From Marimonas arenosa (GTDB lineage Bacteria > Pseudomonadota > Alphaproteobacteria > Rhodobacterales > Rhodobacteraceae), in assembly GCF_030848945.1 (NCBI RefSeq), contig NZ_JANHAX010000004.1:313210-377209 (forward strand): a DNA stretch of 64,000 nt, read 5' to 3'. This document shows, piece by piece, positions 11,108 through 19,909 of this stretch. Numbering within the stretch: position 1 is the stretch's first letter; each line of letters begins with the position of its first letter. The position numbers and the translations under genes were made by a program. The notes beneath the pieces were generated by a model. It searched no databases and was not told the origin of the DNA. It worked only from the letters and a program-made list of their open reading frames with translations.

Positions 11108-11265
11108 GAATCAGCCCCTTTGAAGCTTGTGGATCCTGAGTCCCGGGTGGTTTAGTTATTTTGCAGGTGCAGCGCAACAAATATACCTATATTTGCTATG
11201 TTTTTGTTCATTTCTTGCGCGGAAAATTTTGCGGTGCGGCGTGAACTGGGGTGATAAGAAGAGAC

Positions 11266-12036
11266 ATGGACGCGCTGCTTTCTCTGCTTCCGCCGGACAC
11301 GCTGGCGATCTGTTTCGCCATCGCGCTGTTTGCCGGCGTGGTGAAGGGGCTGGTCGGCTTTGCCATGCCGCTGATTCTGATTTCCGGCATGGGCAGCCTG
11401 ATCGACCCGGAACTGGCGCTTGCGGGGCTGTTGCTGCCGACGCTGATCTCCAATCTTTGGCAGGGGTTCCGGCAGGGGGTGGGGGCGGCGCTGGGCTCGC
11501 TCAGGGCGTTTCTGCCGTTCATCGCGGTGGGCGGCGTGATGCTGGTGCTGTCGGCGCAAATGGTACGGGTCATCCCGCCCACGGTGATGTTCATCCTGAT
11601 CGGGGTGCCGGTGACGCTGTTCACCCTGGTGCAACTCGTCGGCTGGCGGCCGAGACTGAGTGAGGCGCAACGGTTGCGGGCGCAACTGGTCGTTGGCGGG
11701 ATTGCCGGCGCGATGGGCGGGTTTTCGGGCACCTGGGGGCCGCCGACGGTGCTGCTGCTGGTGGCGCTGGAGACGCCGAAGCTGGACCAGATCCGGGTCC
11801 AGGGCGTGCTTTACGCGCTGGGCTCGGTGGTGCTGACGCTGGCGCATCTGGGCTCGGGCGTGCTGCGTTGGGAGACGCTGCCCTTCGCGCTTTTCACCCT
11901 GCCGCCATCGCTGATCGGGATGTGGATCGGGCTCAAATTGCAGGACCGCACGCCGCAGCACCTGTTTCAGCGGGCGACGATGGTGGTGCTGATCCTCGCC
12001 GGGCTGAACCTGATCCGGCGGGGCGTAATGGGCTAG
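11266..12036 (+). CDS. TauE/SafE (TSUP) family anion transporter
   Basis: The 256-residue protein is almost entirely transmembrane, with two repeats of about four helices. GVVKGLVGFAMPL in the first half and GIAGAMGGFSGTWGPP in the second are the paired glycine-rich TSUP signatures. Family members export or import sulfite, sulfoacetate or related organosulfur anions through the inner membrane. The longest frame starts at GTG 11251; the ATG at 11266 follows AAGAAGAGA and is preferred. It converges on the rhodanese-HigA gene across a 220-nt gap. A sulfur role fits the neighbours but the substrate is inferred only. Confidence 0.82.
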   Translation: MDALLSLLPPDTLAICFAIALFAGVVKGLVGFAMPLILISGMGSLIDPELALAGLLLPTLISNLWQGFRQGVGAALGSLRAFLPFIAVGGVMLVLSAQMVRVIPPTVMFILIGVPVTLFTLVQLVGWRPRLSEAQRLRAQLVVGGIAGAMGGFSGTWGPPTVLLLVALETPKLDQIRVQGVLYALGSVVLTLAHLGSGVLRWETLPFALFTLPPSLIGMWIGLKLQDRTPQHLFQRATMVVLILAGLNLIRRGVMG

Positions 12037-12257
12037 GGTTGCCGGATCAGCCGCCCTGTTCTGCGACCAGAGCGGCAAGCCGTTTTTCGAGTTCGGCAAT
12101 CCGGCCCGGCCAGCTGAGGAAAACGACGACAGGCTGCGCGCAACCGGCGTCAACCGAAAAGAAAAATCGACAGGTGACAATCAGAGTTTGCCACGTTGAT
12201 CGCCGGGTTTGCAGGGCGTGCCGGGATGGAACGGTCCGAGATCGAACAGTGGTGCGG

Positions 12258-12917
12258 TCAGCCCGCCTGGGTGCGCGGCGTGATTGAGCGGCGGATATCT
12301 TCACCAATCGCATGGCGGGCGCGTTCCATGTCGTGCTCGACCTGCAGGCGGATCCAGAAATCGGCGGCGGTCGAGAAATAGCGCGCCAGCCGCATCGACA
12401 TCTCCACGGTCATCTTCTCGTCGCCCGCGATCAGTCCCTTGAGCCGGCCTTCGAGCATGCCGGTGGCGGCGGCGAGCTGGGCCGGTGCGATCCCCAGCGG
12501 TTCGAGATATTCCTCGCGCAGAACCTTGCCCGGGGCCGGGCAGAGCAAGACCGGTTCGGGTGCCTTCTCTTCGCCCGGGGCCTTGAGCTGGACCTCGGTC
12601 GGCAAGCCGGCGGCCTTCCAGGCCTCCATGCCGCCGGTCATGTGGACGACCGCGTCATAGCCTTCCTTGAGCAGCATCTTGCCGGCGGCTTCCGAGCGTT
12701 TACCGACGGCGCAGTGCAGCACCAGCCGCTTGCCGGGCAGGCTGGGAAACAGGTCGGCCTCGAAGCTGGACAGCGGCAGCAGCAGGGCGCCGGCGATGTG
12801 TTCGACCTCGTATTCCGACGGCTCGCGCACGTCGACGAGCACGATGTCGCCAGCGGCGAACCAGGCATGGATGTCTTGCGGGCTGGCGGGCGTGACGCCC
12901 GGGTCGTCGGCAGGCAT
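12258..12917 (-). CDS. Rhodanese domain fused to HigA/XRE-type DNA-binding domain
   Basis: The 219-residue protein joins two known modules. Residues 1-115 form a rhodanese domain: IVLVDVREPSEYEVEHI and the active loop HCAVGKRS, with the persulfide-accepting Cys. Residues 125-215 match HigA-family antitoxins: PGKVLREEYLEPLGI, the helix-turn-helix QLAAATGMLEGRLKGLI, and MRLARYFSTAADFWIRLQ. No HigB toxin gene is adjacent. The longest frame runs to 13910 but overlaps the hydrolase gene; the ATG at 12917 precedes the rhodanese fold and has GGGGAA upstream. A sulfur- or persulfide-sensing regulator is a reasonable inference; ArsR-rhodanese fusions are a known analogy. It lies 71 nt after the hydrolase gene on the same strand. 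Confidence 0.85.
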   Translation of the reverse strand: MPADDPGVTPASPQDIHAWFAAGDIVLVDVREPSEYEVEHIAGALLLPLSSFEADLFPSLPGKRLVLHCAVGKRSEAAGKMLLKEGYDAVVHMTGGMEAWKAAGLPTEVQLKAPGEEKAPEPVLLCPAPGKVLREEYLEPLGIAPAQLAAATGMLEGRLKGLIAGDEKMTVEMSMRLARYFSTAADFWIRLQVEHDMERARHAIGEDIRRSITPRTQAG

Positions 12918-12988
12918 GGCGGTGTTCCCCGGTCTGTGTTGCGCCGGAAAAGCCTGCGGTAAAACCGGCGCAAAGGCAAATCCCGGGC

Positions 12989-13819
12989 TCAGTCGCCCAG
13001 GATCGCGGGCCAGAGGGCCGCGTTGCGCCGGGCGAAGGCCGCGAGGTGACCGACAGAGCCGAGGCGAAAGGCGGCGGCGGCGAGCGTGACGTGGGTCTGC
13101 GGCGCTGCGGTATAGAGCCGGCCAAGGCGCTCGACCACATGCGGCGGGATCATCACGTCGTCGGCCAGCGCCACGGTTCGCAGCGGGGCGGTGAGACGGG
13201 TGGCGCCCCAGGGCGGCAGGGTGGTGTCGGCGCGGTGAAATCCTTGCCGCGTGCACCAGCGTTTCCACTGCCGGAACACCGGGCCGGGCAGGTCGGCGCC
13301 GAGACCCGAGAGTCGGGCGGGCAGATAGCCGGTCGTGGCCACGAGGGCGGGGCCGAGGCCGAACCAGAACAGTCGGGCCATGGCCTGGTAGGGCCAGGGA
13401 TGGTCGCGAACATGCACCGGCCCCGAGGCGACGGCGATGACCCGGGCAATGTCGGCAAGCCCGGTCTGGTAGCCCAGCATGAAGCCTCCGAGCGAATGGC
13501 CGATCACCCAGAGCGGTAGATCGGGGCACCGCGCCGCCAGCCAGTCGCGGGCCGCCTGCTGATCGGTGATGCCCCAGTCGGCCATCTGCAGCGGCACCAT
13601 CCGGGCCGGTCCCTCGGCCGAGGCGCCGAAACCACGGTAGTCGTAGGTTAGACAGGTGACGCCGCGCGCTTCGGCCAGCCAGCGGGCGAAGGCGCGGTAG
13701 TATACCTGCGCTACGCCGGTGGCCGGGTTGAGCACGGCCGCGGCGCGCGGCGCGGGGGCCGGGTAGAGCGTGGCGGTCAACCGGCCCGGGCCGGCGGGGA
13801 TGGCAAGGGTCTCTTTCAT
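12989..13819 (-). CDS. Alpha/beta hydrolase
   Basis: The 276-residue protein has the nucleophile elbow GHSLGG, a DYRGFG oxyanion-region motif and a late SVGHLAAF containing the likely catalytic His. The serine-hydrolase triad is therefore complete in outline, with the Asp probably at ALADDVMI. There is no signal peptide, so it is cytoplasmic. It resembles predicted alpha/beta hydrolases of the YheT/COG4757-like group; the substrate is unknown. It is followed on the same strand by the rhodanese-HigA gene and may share a transcript with it. Confidence 0.8.
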   Translation of the reverse strand: MKETLAIPAGPGRLTATLYPAPAPRAAAVLNPATGVAQVYYRAFARWLAEARGVTCLTYDYRGFGASAEGPARMVPLQMADWGITDQQAARDWLAARCPDLPLWVIGHSLGGFMLGYQTGLADIARVIAVASGPVHVRDHPWPYQAMARLFWFGLGPALVATTGYLPARLSGLGADLPGPVFRQWKRWCTRQGFHRADTTLPPWGATRLTAPLRTVALADDVMIPPHVVERLGRLYTAAPQTHVTLAAAAFRLGSVGHLAAFARRNAALWPAILGD

Positions 13820-13983
13820 GTAGACAGCAAAGGCACGGCTGGGGTTTGCGTAAAGCCTGACGTGGAGAGATGCGACGCAGCGTCAGGCCGCCGCCGCAGA
13901 GCGCGCCCACCCACCCGCCCCGCGCCCTGCGGCGGCTTGTTTCGCGGACCCGGACATGCCGCGCGGGCCCATCGGTGGAATTT

Positions 13984-14005
13984 GAGTATTTTTGCCAAGA
14001 AAGAA
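13984..14005 (+). repeat. Solitary copy of the dispersed 22-nt repeat
   Basis: GAGTATTTTTG followed by CCAAGAAAGAA matches the inner arms of the 9264-9321 palindrome at 19 of 22 positions against the first arm. Here it occurs once, without its inverted partner, in the gap between the hydrolase and tusE genes. Confidence 0.65.
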
Positions 14006-14035
14006 CGGCAGGTCGCGGCGACGCGACGGTGACGG

Positions 14036-14401
14036 TCAGCCGGTCGACCAGGCGCGGGGCTGTTTCATGCCGGCGATCTTGCAGGCCTGCTTGACATAGC
14101 CTTGGGGAAACAGCGCGTAGAGCGCGTCCTTGGCCTGTGACTTGGTCAGGCCGCGGCCGTGGCCGAGGAAGCGCAGAACGTGGCGCTGGTCGGGGGTGAT
14201 GCCATGTTCGTCACGCTCGGCGCGGATGAAGTCGATCACCTCATAGTGACGCCTGGTCAGCGTGATGCCCTCGGCCGCGGCGGTGATCTCGGCGAAGGCG
14301 GGTGACCACAGGAACGGGTCGGTGAGATAGCCATATTCATCGACCGTGACCTTGCCGCCTGGCAAGGCGAGTTCGGTCAGTTTGTCAGGCCGGGTGCGCA
14401 T
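14036..14401 (-). CDS. TusE/DsrC-family sulfur-relay protein lacking the C-terminal Cys
   Basis: The 121-residue protein has the DsrC/TusE fold: VTVDEYGYLTDPFLWSPAFAE near the N-terminus, the HYEVIDFIRAERDEHG stretch and a C-terminal arm QACKIAGMKQPRAWSTG. In sulfur-transferring family members the penultimate residue of that arm is the Cys that carries persulfide; here the position reads ...RAWSTG with no Cys. The inner Cys of the DsrC pair (in QACKIAG) is present. It may therefore be a non-canonical sulfur carrier or regulatory homologue. The frame runs upstream to 14488, but the ATG at 14401, 4 nt past the hbd stop, fits the family start. It is co-transcribed with hbd. Confidence 0.8.
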   Translation of the reverse strand: MRTRPDKLTELALPGGKVTVDEYGYLTDPFLWSPAFAEITAAAEGITLTRRHYEVIDFIRAERDEHGITPDQRHVLRFLGHGRGLTKSQAKDALYALFPQGYVKQACKIAGMKQPRAWSTG

Positions 14402-14405
14402 GGCG

Positions 14406-15281
14406 TCACCGGGTCGGCACCGGCATGTCGCCGCGATAGTCGTAGAAGCCGCGGCCGGCCTTGCGCCCGAGCCAGCCGGCCTCGACATACTTGGTCAGCA
14501 GCGGGCAGGGGCGGTACTTGGTGTCCGCCAACCCGTCATGCAGCACGTGCATGATCGCCAGGCAGGTGTCGAGGCCGATGAAATCGCCCAGTTCAAGCGG
14601 CCCCATAGGGTGGTTGGCGCCGAGCTTCATGGCGTTGTCGATCGAAGCGACGTTACCGACGCCTTCGTAGAGCGCGTAGGCGGCTTCGTTGATCATCGGG
14701 ATCAGGATACGGTTGACGATGAAGGCGGGGTAATCCTCGGCGCTGGCGGCGGTCTTGCCCAGGCGGTCGACCACGGCGAGGCAGGACTTGTAGGTTTCCT
14801 CGTCGGTAGCGATGCCGCGGATCAATTCCACCAGTTTCATCAGCGGCACCGGGTTCATGAAGTGGAAGCCCATGAATTTCTCGGGCCGGTCGGTGCGGCT
14901 GGCCAGCCGGGTGATCGAAATCGACGACGTGTTGGAGGTGACGATGGTGTGGGGCTGCAAATGCGGCAACAGGCCCGCGATGATCTTGTTCTTGATGTCC
15001 TCGTTCTCGGTCGCCGACTCGATCACCAGGTCGGCGGCGCCGACCTCGGCGGTGTCGAGCGTCGGCGTGATGCGGGCGAGGGCCCGGGCCATGTCATCTT
15101 CGCTGATCAGGCCGCGTCCGGCCTGGCGGCCCATGTTCTTTTCAATCCGGGCCATGGCGGTGTCGAGCGCGTCCTGGCTGATGTCGTTGAGGGCCACGTC
15201 ATAGCCCGCCAGTGCCATCACATGGGCGATGCCATTGCCCATCTGCCCCGCCCCGATCACGCCGACTTTGCTGATGTCCAT
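14406..15281 (-). CDS. 3-hydroxybutyryl-CoA dehydrogenase
   Basis: The 291-residue protein carries the NAD-binding motif VIGAGQMGNGIAHV at its start and the GFHFMNPVPLMKLVE stretch with the catalytic His of the 3-hydroxyacyl-CoA dehydrogenase family. The C-terminal domain has GPLELGDFIGLDT, typical of the short single-function enzymes (Hbd/PaaH-like). It interconverts 3-hydroxybutyryl-CoA and acetoacetyl-CoA, in beta-oxidation or polyhydroxybutyrate metabolism. It is upstream of the TusE-like gene in the same transcript and about 1.1 kb from etfAB. Confidence 0.9.
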   Translation of the reverse strand: MDISKVGVIGAGQMGNGIAHVMALAGYDVALNDISQDALDTAMARIEKNMGRQAGRGLISEDDMARALARITPTLDTAEVGAADLVIESATENEDIKNKIIAGLLPHLQPHTIVTSNTSSISITRLASRTDRPEKFMGFHFMNPVPLMKLVELIRGIATDEETYKSCLAVVDRLGKTAASAEDYPAFIVNRILIPMINEAAYALYEGVGNVASIDNAMKLGANHPMGPLELGDFIGLDTCLAIMHVLHDGLADTKYRPCPLLTKYVEAGWLGRKAGRGFYDYRGDMPVPTR

Positions 15282-15479
15282 CGCGCTGCCCCTGTCCTGC
15301 CCGGTCCTGTCATGTCGATACCCGAGAATAGGCCCGGGCCGGTGCGCTCTGCAAGGGCTGCACGTTTTGCGTGGTCATTTTACCGTGGCGCGGAAAATTT
15401 TCCGCAAATCCGCCGGTTAGCCTTTCGGAAAGGGGTTTCTGCGACTCATTTCCGTGGGTGAGAAAACTTGGTGGGTGAG

Positions 15480-16325
15480 ATGACCTTCGAAAACATGGGG
15501 AGCGGGCCCCTCGACTATGCCCCGTGCACGTATGGCGGCAGCCGACTGACCTTTCGCGGACCGGCGCGCGCGCTGGAACGCGATTACATCGCCTTTCTCG
15601 GCGGGACCGAGACCTATGGCAAGTTCATCGCCGATCCGTTTCCGGCGCTGGTTGAACAGACACTGGGATTGGCCTGCGTGAATTTCGGCCAGATGAATGC
15701 CGGGGTGGACGTGTTCCTCAACGATCCGGCGGTGCTGAACACGGCGGTGGACGCGCGGCTGGCTGTCATCCAGGTGACCGGAGCCAACAACCTGTCGAAC
15801 CGGTTCTATGCCGTGCATCCGCGCCGCAACGACCGGTTCCTCAAGGCCTCGGCAATGATGAAATCGGTGTTCCGTGACATCGATTTCACCGAGTTCCATT
15901 TCACCCGCCACATGCTGGGCGCGCTGGCGGTGCGTGCGCCTGACCGTTTCCGCCTGGTGATCGAGGAGCTGCAACACGCCTGGCTGGCGCGGATGGGGCT
16001 GCTGTTGTCGCGGTTCGAGGGGCGGGCGGTGCTGCTGTGGTTCGCCGATCACGCCCCTGAGGACAAGACCGACATCGCCCAGACCCGCAACGACCCCTTC
16101 GCGGTGGAACGCTGGATGATCGAGCGGTTGCGGTCGGGCGCGGCCGGGGTGATCGAGGCGGTTGCGAGCCCGAAGGCGCTGGCCCGCGGCACCCGCGGCA
16201 TGGTGTTTTCCGACCTCGAGGCGCCGGCGGCCCAGGGCATGCTGGGGCCGGCGGCGCACGCAGAGGCGGCGGAGGAAGTGGCGTCGCAGCTGGCCGGCTT
16301 GCTGGAGACGCACCGCAACCAATGA
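15480..16325 (+). CDS. DUF6473 family protein
   Basis: The 281-residue protein shows the roseobacter DUF6473 pattern: [20 protein letters not shown] at the N-terminus, then [26 protein letters not shown] and [12 protein letters not shown]. Many DUF6473 proteins are found near glycan or surface functions, but no activity is established and I assign none. The ATG at 15480 aligns with the usual family start, although the open frame reaches TTG 15468. It stands alone between the divergent hbd gene and the convergent etfA. Confidence 0.8.
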   Translation: MTFENMGSGPLDYAPCTYGGSRLTFRGPARALERDYIAFLGGTETYGKFIADPFPALVEQTLGLACVNFGQMNAGVDVFLNDPAVLNTAVDARLAVIQVTGANNLSNRFYAVHPRRNDRFLKASAMMKSVFRDIDFTEFHFTRHMLGALAVRAPDRFRLVIEELQHAWLARMGLLLSRFEGRAVLLWFADHAPEDKTDIAQTRNDPFAVERWMIERLRSGAAGVIEAVASPKALARGTRGMVFSDLEAPAAQGMLGPAAHAEAAEEVASQLAGLLETHRNQ

Positions 16326-16334
16326 CGCAATGAC

Positions 16335-16362
16335 AAAGGCCCGCCGGGTTGGGCGGGCCTTT
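16335..16362. terminator. Bidirectional terminator between DUF6473 gene and etfA
   Basis: AAAGGCCCGCC and GGCGGGCCTTT form a perfect 11-bp stem around a 6-nt loop. The A/T flanks give a short U-run on both strands, which suits termination of the two convergent genes. Confidence 0.8.
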
Positions 16363-16397
16363 GAGAAGACTTGGAGTGCGCGCTCGCGCGCCGCGTG

Positions 16398-17324
16398 TCA
16401 GAGCTTCTCGATCAGTTCCGGCACGGCGGTGAAGAGGTCGGCCACGAGACCGTAATCGGCGACCTGGAAGATCGGTGCCTCTTCGTCCTTGTTGATCGCG
16501 ACGATGATCTTCGAGTCCTTCATGCCCGCAAGGTGCTGGATGGCGCCCGAGATGCCGACGGCAACGTACAGATCGGGGGCGACGACCTTGCCGGTCTGGC
16601 CGACCTGCCAGTCGTTCGGGGCATAACCCGAGTCGACCGCGGCGCGGCTGGCGCCGACGGCGGCGCCGAGCTTGTCGGCGAGGCTCTCGATCAGTTTGAA
16701 GTCCTCTTCCGAACCGACGCCACGGCCGCCCGAGACGACGATCCCCGCCGAGGTCAGTTCCGGACGGTCGCTTGCGGCAACCTTGTCTTCCACCCAGCTC
16801 GACAGGCCCGGATCGGCGGCGGCCGGCACGGATTCGACCGGGGCAGCGCCGCCTTCGCCGGCGGCGTCGAAGGTCGAGGTGCGGAAGGTGACCACCTTCT
16901 TGGCGTCCGACGACTTGACGGTCTGGATGGCGTTGCCGGCATAGATCGGGCGCTCGAAGGTCGAGCCGTCGACGACGCCGGAGACATCCGAGATCACCAT
17001 TGCGTCGAGCAATGCGGCAACGCGCGGCATCACGTTCTTGGCGTCGGTGGTGGCGGGGGCCACGATGTGTTCGTAATCCCCAGCAAGGCTGACGATCAGC
17101 GTGGCGGTCGATTCCGCCAGGCGGTGACCGAGCGATGCGTCTTCGGCGACCAGCACCTTGGCAACGCCGTCGATCTTGGCGGCGGCGTCGCCGGCAGCGG
17201 CGGCCGAGGCACCGGCGGCCAGAACGGTCACGTCACCCAGGGCTTTTGCGGCGGTGACGGCCTTGGCGGTGGCGTCCATCGCCAGTTCGCCGTTGTTGAC
17301 TTCGGCAAGCAGGAGAACAGCCAT
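16398..17324 (-). CDS. etfA: Electron transfer flavoprotein alpha subunit
   Basis: The 308-residue protein has the EtfA C-terminal FAD-binding domain: [19 protein letters not shown], then [30 protein letters not shown] and [11 protein letters not shown]. EtfAB accepts electrons from acyl-CoA dehydrogenases and passes them to ETF-ubiquinone oxidoreductase. Its ATG overlaps the etfB stop by one base, so the subunits are translationally coupled and made in equal amounts. The likely dehydrogenase partner is encoded at 9422-11107. Confidence 0.95.
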   Translation of the reverse strand: MAVLLLAEVNNGELAMDATAKAVTAAKALGDVTVLAAGASAAAAGDAAAKIDGVAKVLVAEDASLGHRLAESTATLIVSLAGDYEHIVAPATTDAKNVMPRVAALLDAMVISDVSGVVDGSTFERPIYAGNAIQTVKSSDAKKVVTFRTSTFDAAGEGGAAPVESVPAAADPGLSSWVEDKVAASDRPELTSAGIVVSGGRGVGSEEDFKLIESLADKLGAAVGASRAAVDSGYAPNDWQVGQTGKVVAPDLYVAVGISGAIQHLAGMKDSKIIVAINKDEEAPIFQVADYGLVADLFTAVPELIEKL

Positions 17325-18082
17325 TACACGACCCCCTTCTCTTTGAGTTTGGCGACAAGCGTATCGACGTCCGGCACGATCTCGCCGGCCTGGCGGGCCT
17401 CGGGCTCGTCGGTTTTGACGATTTCGAGCCGCGGCGTGACGTCGACGCCGTAATCGGCGGCGGTTTTTTCATCCAGCGGCTTTTTCTTGGCTTTCATGAT
17501 GTTGGGCAGCGATGCGTAGCGCGGTTCATTGAGGCGCAGGTCAACGGTGACGATGGTCGGCATCTTGACCGAGATGGTCTGCAGGCCGCCGTCGACTTCG
17601 CGGGTGACCTTGGCGCTGTCGCCTTCGATGTCGACGTCGCTGGCGAAGGTCGCCTGGCTCCAGCCCAGCAGGGCCGACAGCATCTGGCCGGTGGCGTTCA
17701 TGTCGTTGTCGATCGCCTGCTTGCCGGCGAGCACGAGGCCGGGCTGCTCTTCCTCGACCACCTTGGCGAGGATCTTGGCGACCGCCAGCGGTTCGATATC
17801 GGTGTGCACGTCATCGGCGGCAACCACGAGAATGGCGCGGTCGGCGCCCATGGCGAGCGCGGTCCGCAGGGTTTCCTGGGCCTGCTTGACACCGATCGAG
17901 ACTGCCACCACCTCTTCAGCCTTGCCGGCTTCCTTCAGGCGGATGGCTTCTTCGACGGCGATCTCGTCGAAGGGGTTCATCGACATCTTCACATTGGCAA
18001 GATCGACGCCCGATCCGTCCGCCTTGACGCGGACCTTCACGTTGTAGTCGATCACGCGTTTGACAGGCACAAGCACCTTCAT
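17324..18082 (-). CDS. etfB: Electron transfer flavoprotein beta subunit
   Basis: The 252-residue protein matches EtfB in length and motifs: [19 protein letters not shown] at the start, [17 protein letters not shown], and the [10 protein letters not shown] segment that lies in the AMP-binding beta/alpha fold. AAGGAG is placed 7 nt before the ATG. It is the first gene of an etfB-etfA pair with no further genes in the transcript. Together they form the soluble electron shuttle for fatty-acid and amine dehydrogenases. Confidence 0.95.
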   Translation of the reverse strand: MKVLVPVKRVIDYNVKVRVKADGSGVDLANVKMSMNPFDEIAVEEAIRLKEAGKAEEVVAVSIGVKQAQETLRTALAMGADRAILVVAADDVHTDIEPLAVAKILAKVVEEEQPGLVLAGKQAIDNDMNATGQMLSALLGWSQATFASDVDIEGDSAKVTREVDGGLQTISVKMPTIVTVDLRLNEPRYASLPNIMKAKKKPLDEKTAADYGVDVTPRLEIVKTDEPEARQAGEIVPDVDTLVAKLKEKGVV

Positions 18083-18374
18083 TGGCGTATCTCCTTGGTT
18101 GCTCCCGTGCCCCGCGTGCGGGGCGAGTCAGTATCTCGCGGCGTTGTTACAGGCTTGGGGCGGGCGGAAACAGGGCAAAATCGTCACGTTAGCGCCAACC
18201 GACGTCGCGTTCGCGGGTTTTGCCGGGGATTCTTTGCCAGAATGTTTCAGGCTGCCGCGGGGACAACGCGGGTCGGGCATGAGACCTGCTCGGGCGGCTC
18301 TCCGCGAGGCTGCCGGCAAGAATGTGGCGGCGTTGCGCCAACCCGCCTCGCCGTCTTCGCGCGTCTCGGCGGCA

Positions 18375-18953
18375 TCAATCGCAATTGTTGTGCTTGCGCC
18401 ACATCTCCGGCGCATGACCTTCGGGCACGCTGGAGCAGGGATCGGCGGCATAGCCGCGCAGCTGGTTGTAGCGGGCGACCTGATGCGGGGTAAGCAGGGC
18501 CGGTGTCTCGAGGTGGCGCGACAAGTGCACGAAGCGCAACGCGGCGCGGGCATCGGCGGCGGCGTCGAGCAGGGCTTGAAGGGTAAGAGGATCAAGACTG
18601 TCTGCGGTGAAGGCGTCGGACAGGGCCTTTTCGGCGGCCAGGAACCGGGCACCGGCGGCGATCGCTTCGGTTTTCATTTGCGCATGGATCGTCTCGATGG
18701 CGGCGACCTGAGCAGGGGTAAGTTGCAGATCCTCCCGCAACTCGAGCACATGTGCCGGGCCCGGTTTGCCACTGAGTTCGGCAGGCAAGGCGAGGCCCCA
18801 GCCGCCGCCCGACTCGATTTCGGCAATGTCGTCGGGCGACAGGCTCTTGATGGCGCGCTGCTCGAACCCGGCGTAAGGCTGCTGGGTATGGCCATGCTGC
18901 TGGGCCAGCGCGGGGGTTGCGAGACAGGCGAAAGCAAGGGCGAGTCGGCGCAT
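18375..18953 (-). CDS. Periplasmic Spy/CpxP-like protein
   Basis: The 192-residue protein begins with a classical Sec signal peptide (MRRLALAFACLATPALAQ) and is otherwise helical. Its central part, LELREDLQLTPAQVAAIETIHAQM, resembles the LTxxQ-type helical repeat of Spy/CpxP/CnrX periplasmic proteins. An HGH motif lies just after the signal. It could be a periplasmic chaperone or metal sensor, but no cognate two-component or ECF genes are adjacent. The 18083-18374 gap beside it holds only the etfB upstream region. Confidence 0.7.
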   Translation of the reverse strand: MRRLALAFACLATPALAQQHGHTQQPYAGFEQRAIKSLSPDDIAEIESGGGWGLALPAELSGKPGPAHVLELREDLQLTPAQVAAIETIHAQMKTEAIAAGARFLAAEKALSDAFTADSLDPLTLQALLDAAADARAALRFVHLSRHLETPALLTPHQVARYNQLRGYAADPCSSVPEGHAPEMWRKHNNCD

Positions 18954-19049
18954 CGCGGGAACTCCTGTTTGACCGGGTTGCGATATTCTAACCGCCCGGC
19001 ACCTTTGCGTCTGCCGTGGCCACGTGAATGTGAAGCACGAACCGTGATC

Positions 19050-19625
19050 TCACCGGTTGGCGCCGGGCACCCAGAGCACGTCGTCGCGACCTTCGTCATT
19101 GGCGACGCGGGCAGCGACGAAAAACCAGTCGCTGAGACGGTTGAGGTATTTCAACGCGGCATCATTGACGTCTTCCGCGCCGGCCAGTTCGACGGCCAGG
19201 CGTTCGGCCCGGCGGGCGACGGTGCGGCAAAGGTGGAGATACGCGGCAAGCGCGCTGCCGCCGGGCAGGACGAAGCTGCGCAGCGGCTCGAGAATTTCGT
19301 TCATCGCGTCGATTTCCAGCTCCAGCCGTTCGACCTGGGCCGGGACCATGCGCAGCGGCGGGTAGTCGGCCTCGGCATCGCGGGCCATGTCCGGCCGGCA
19401 GAGATCGGCGCCGAGGTCGAACAGATCGTTCTGGATGCGGGCGAGCGCCTCGTCGATGTCGTCGTCCTCGACGTAGAGACGGGCGAGGCCCAGCGTGGCG
19501 TTGAGTTCGTCCACCGTGCCGTAGGCGTCGACCCTCAGGTCATACTTGGCCCGGCGCGAGCCGTCGCCGAGCGCGGTGTCGCCTTTGTCTCCGGTGCGGG
19601 TATAGATTTTCGACAGAACCACCAT
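19050..19625 (-). CDS. Cob(I)alamin adenosyltransferase, PduO type
   Basis: The 191-residue protein opens with VLSKIYTRTGDKGDTALGDGSR, the ATP-binding P-loop-like signature of PduO/MMAB-type ATP:cob(I)alamin adenosyltransferases. LNRLSDWFFVAARVAN near the C-terminus is the second family motif. It transfers the adenosyl group of ATP to cob(I)alamin to form coenzyme B12. It lies 4 nt downstream of the HIG1-like gene and probably shares its transcript. No cobalamin riboswitch is evident upstream. Confidence 0.9.
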   Translation of the reverse strand: MVVLSKIYTRTGDKGDTALGDGSRRAKYDLRVDAYGTVDELNATLGLARLYVEDDDIDEALARIQNDLFDLGADLCRPDMARDAEADYPPLRMVPAQVERLELEIDAMNEILEPLRSFVLPGGSALAAYLHLCRTVARRAERLAVELAGAEDVNDAALKYLNRLSDWFFVAARVANDEGRDDVLWVPGANR

Positions 19626-19629
19626 GGTG

Positions 19630-19833
19630 TCAGCCTTTCGAACGCAGCCAGACGAACAGGAGAATCAGGGCAATGGCGATCGCCTGCGCGCCGATCCGCC
19701 AGCGCATCACCTTGTTGGCGTGCTTGCGGTTGAAGTCGCCGCCCTTGGCAAATCCGCCGACGCCGATCATCAGGATGACCAGAACGGCGATACAGGCGAG
19801 TGCCACCACCCAGAAAAGCGGATCGTCGGCCAT
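19630..19833 (-). CDS. Small twin-helix membrane protein (HIG1-like)
   Basis: The 67-residue protein has two hydrophobic helices (LFWVVALACIAVLVILMIG and AQAIAIALILLFVW) joined by a charged loop GGDFNRKHANKVMRWR, which matches the HIG1-type signature of small inner-membrane proteins. Such proteins associate with respiratory complexes in mitochondria and alphaproteobacteria; the role here is inferred. The frame extends upstream to 20013, but the ATG at 19833 with AAGGA upstream is the natural start. It precedes the adenosyltransferase gene. Confidence 0.8.
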   Translation of the reverse strand: MADDPLFWVVALACIAVLVILMIGVGGFAKGGDFNRKHANKVMRWRIGAQAIAIALILLFVWLRSKG

Positions 19834-19909
19834 TGCATGTCCTTTCGTGTTCGTTGACGCCCACATAGGGGCTGACGCGGAAAAAGCGAAGGGGCGATTT
19901 GGCGCGGCG

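Noticed and set aside
12047..12313. Possible small gene opposite the end of the TauE/SafE gene, and a possible HigB toxin for the rhodanese-HigA fusion
   Set aside because: The 88-residue product has only a short coiled-coil-like tail (RIAELEKRLAALVAE), overlaps the fusion gene's 3' end and does not resemble HigB. No ribosome site is evident.
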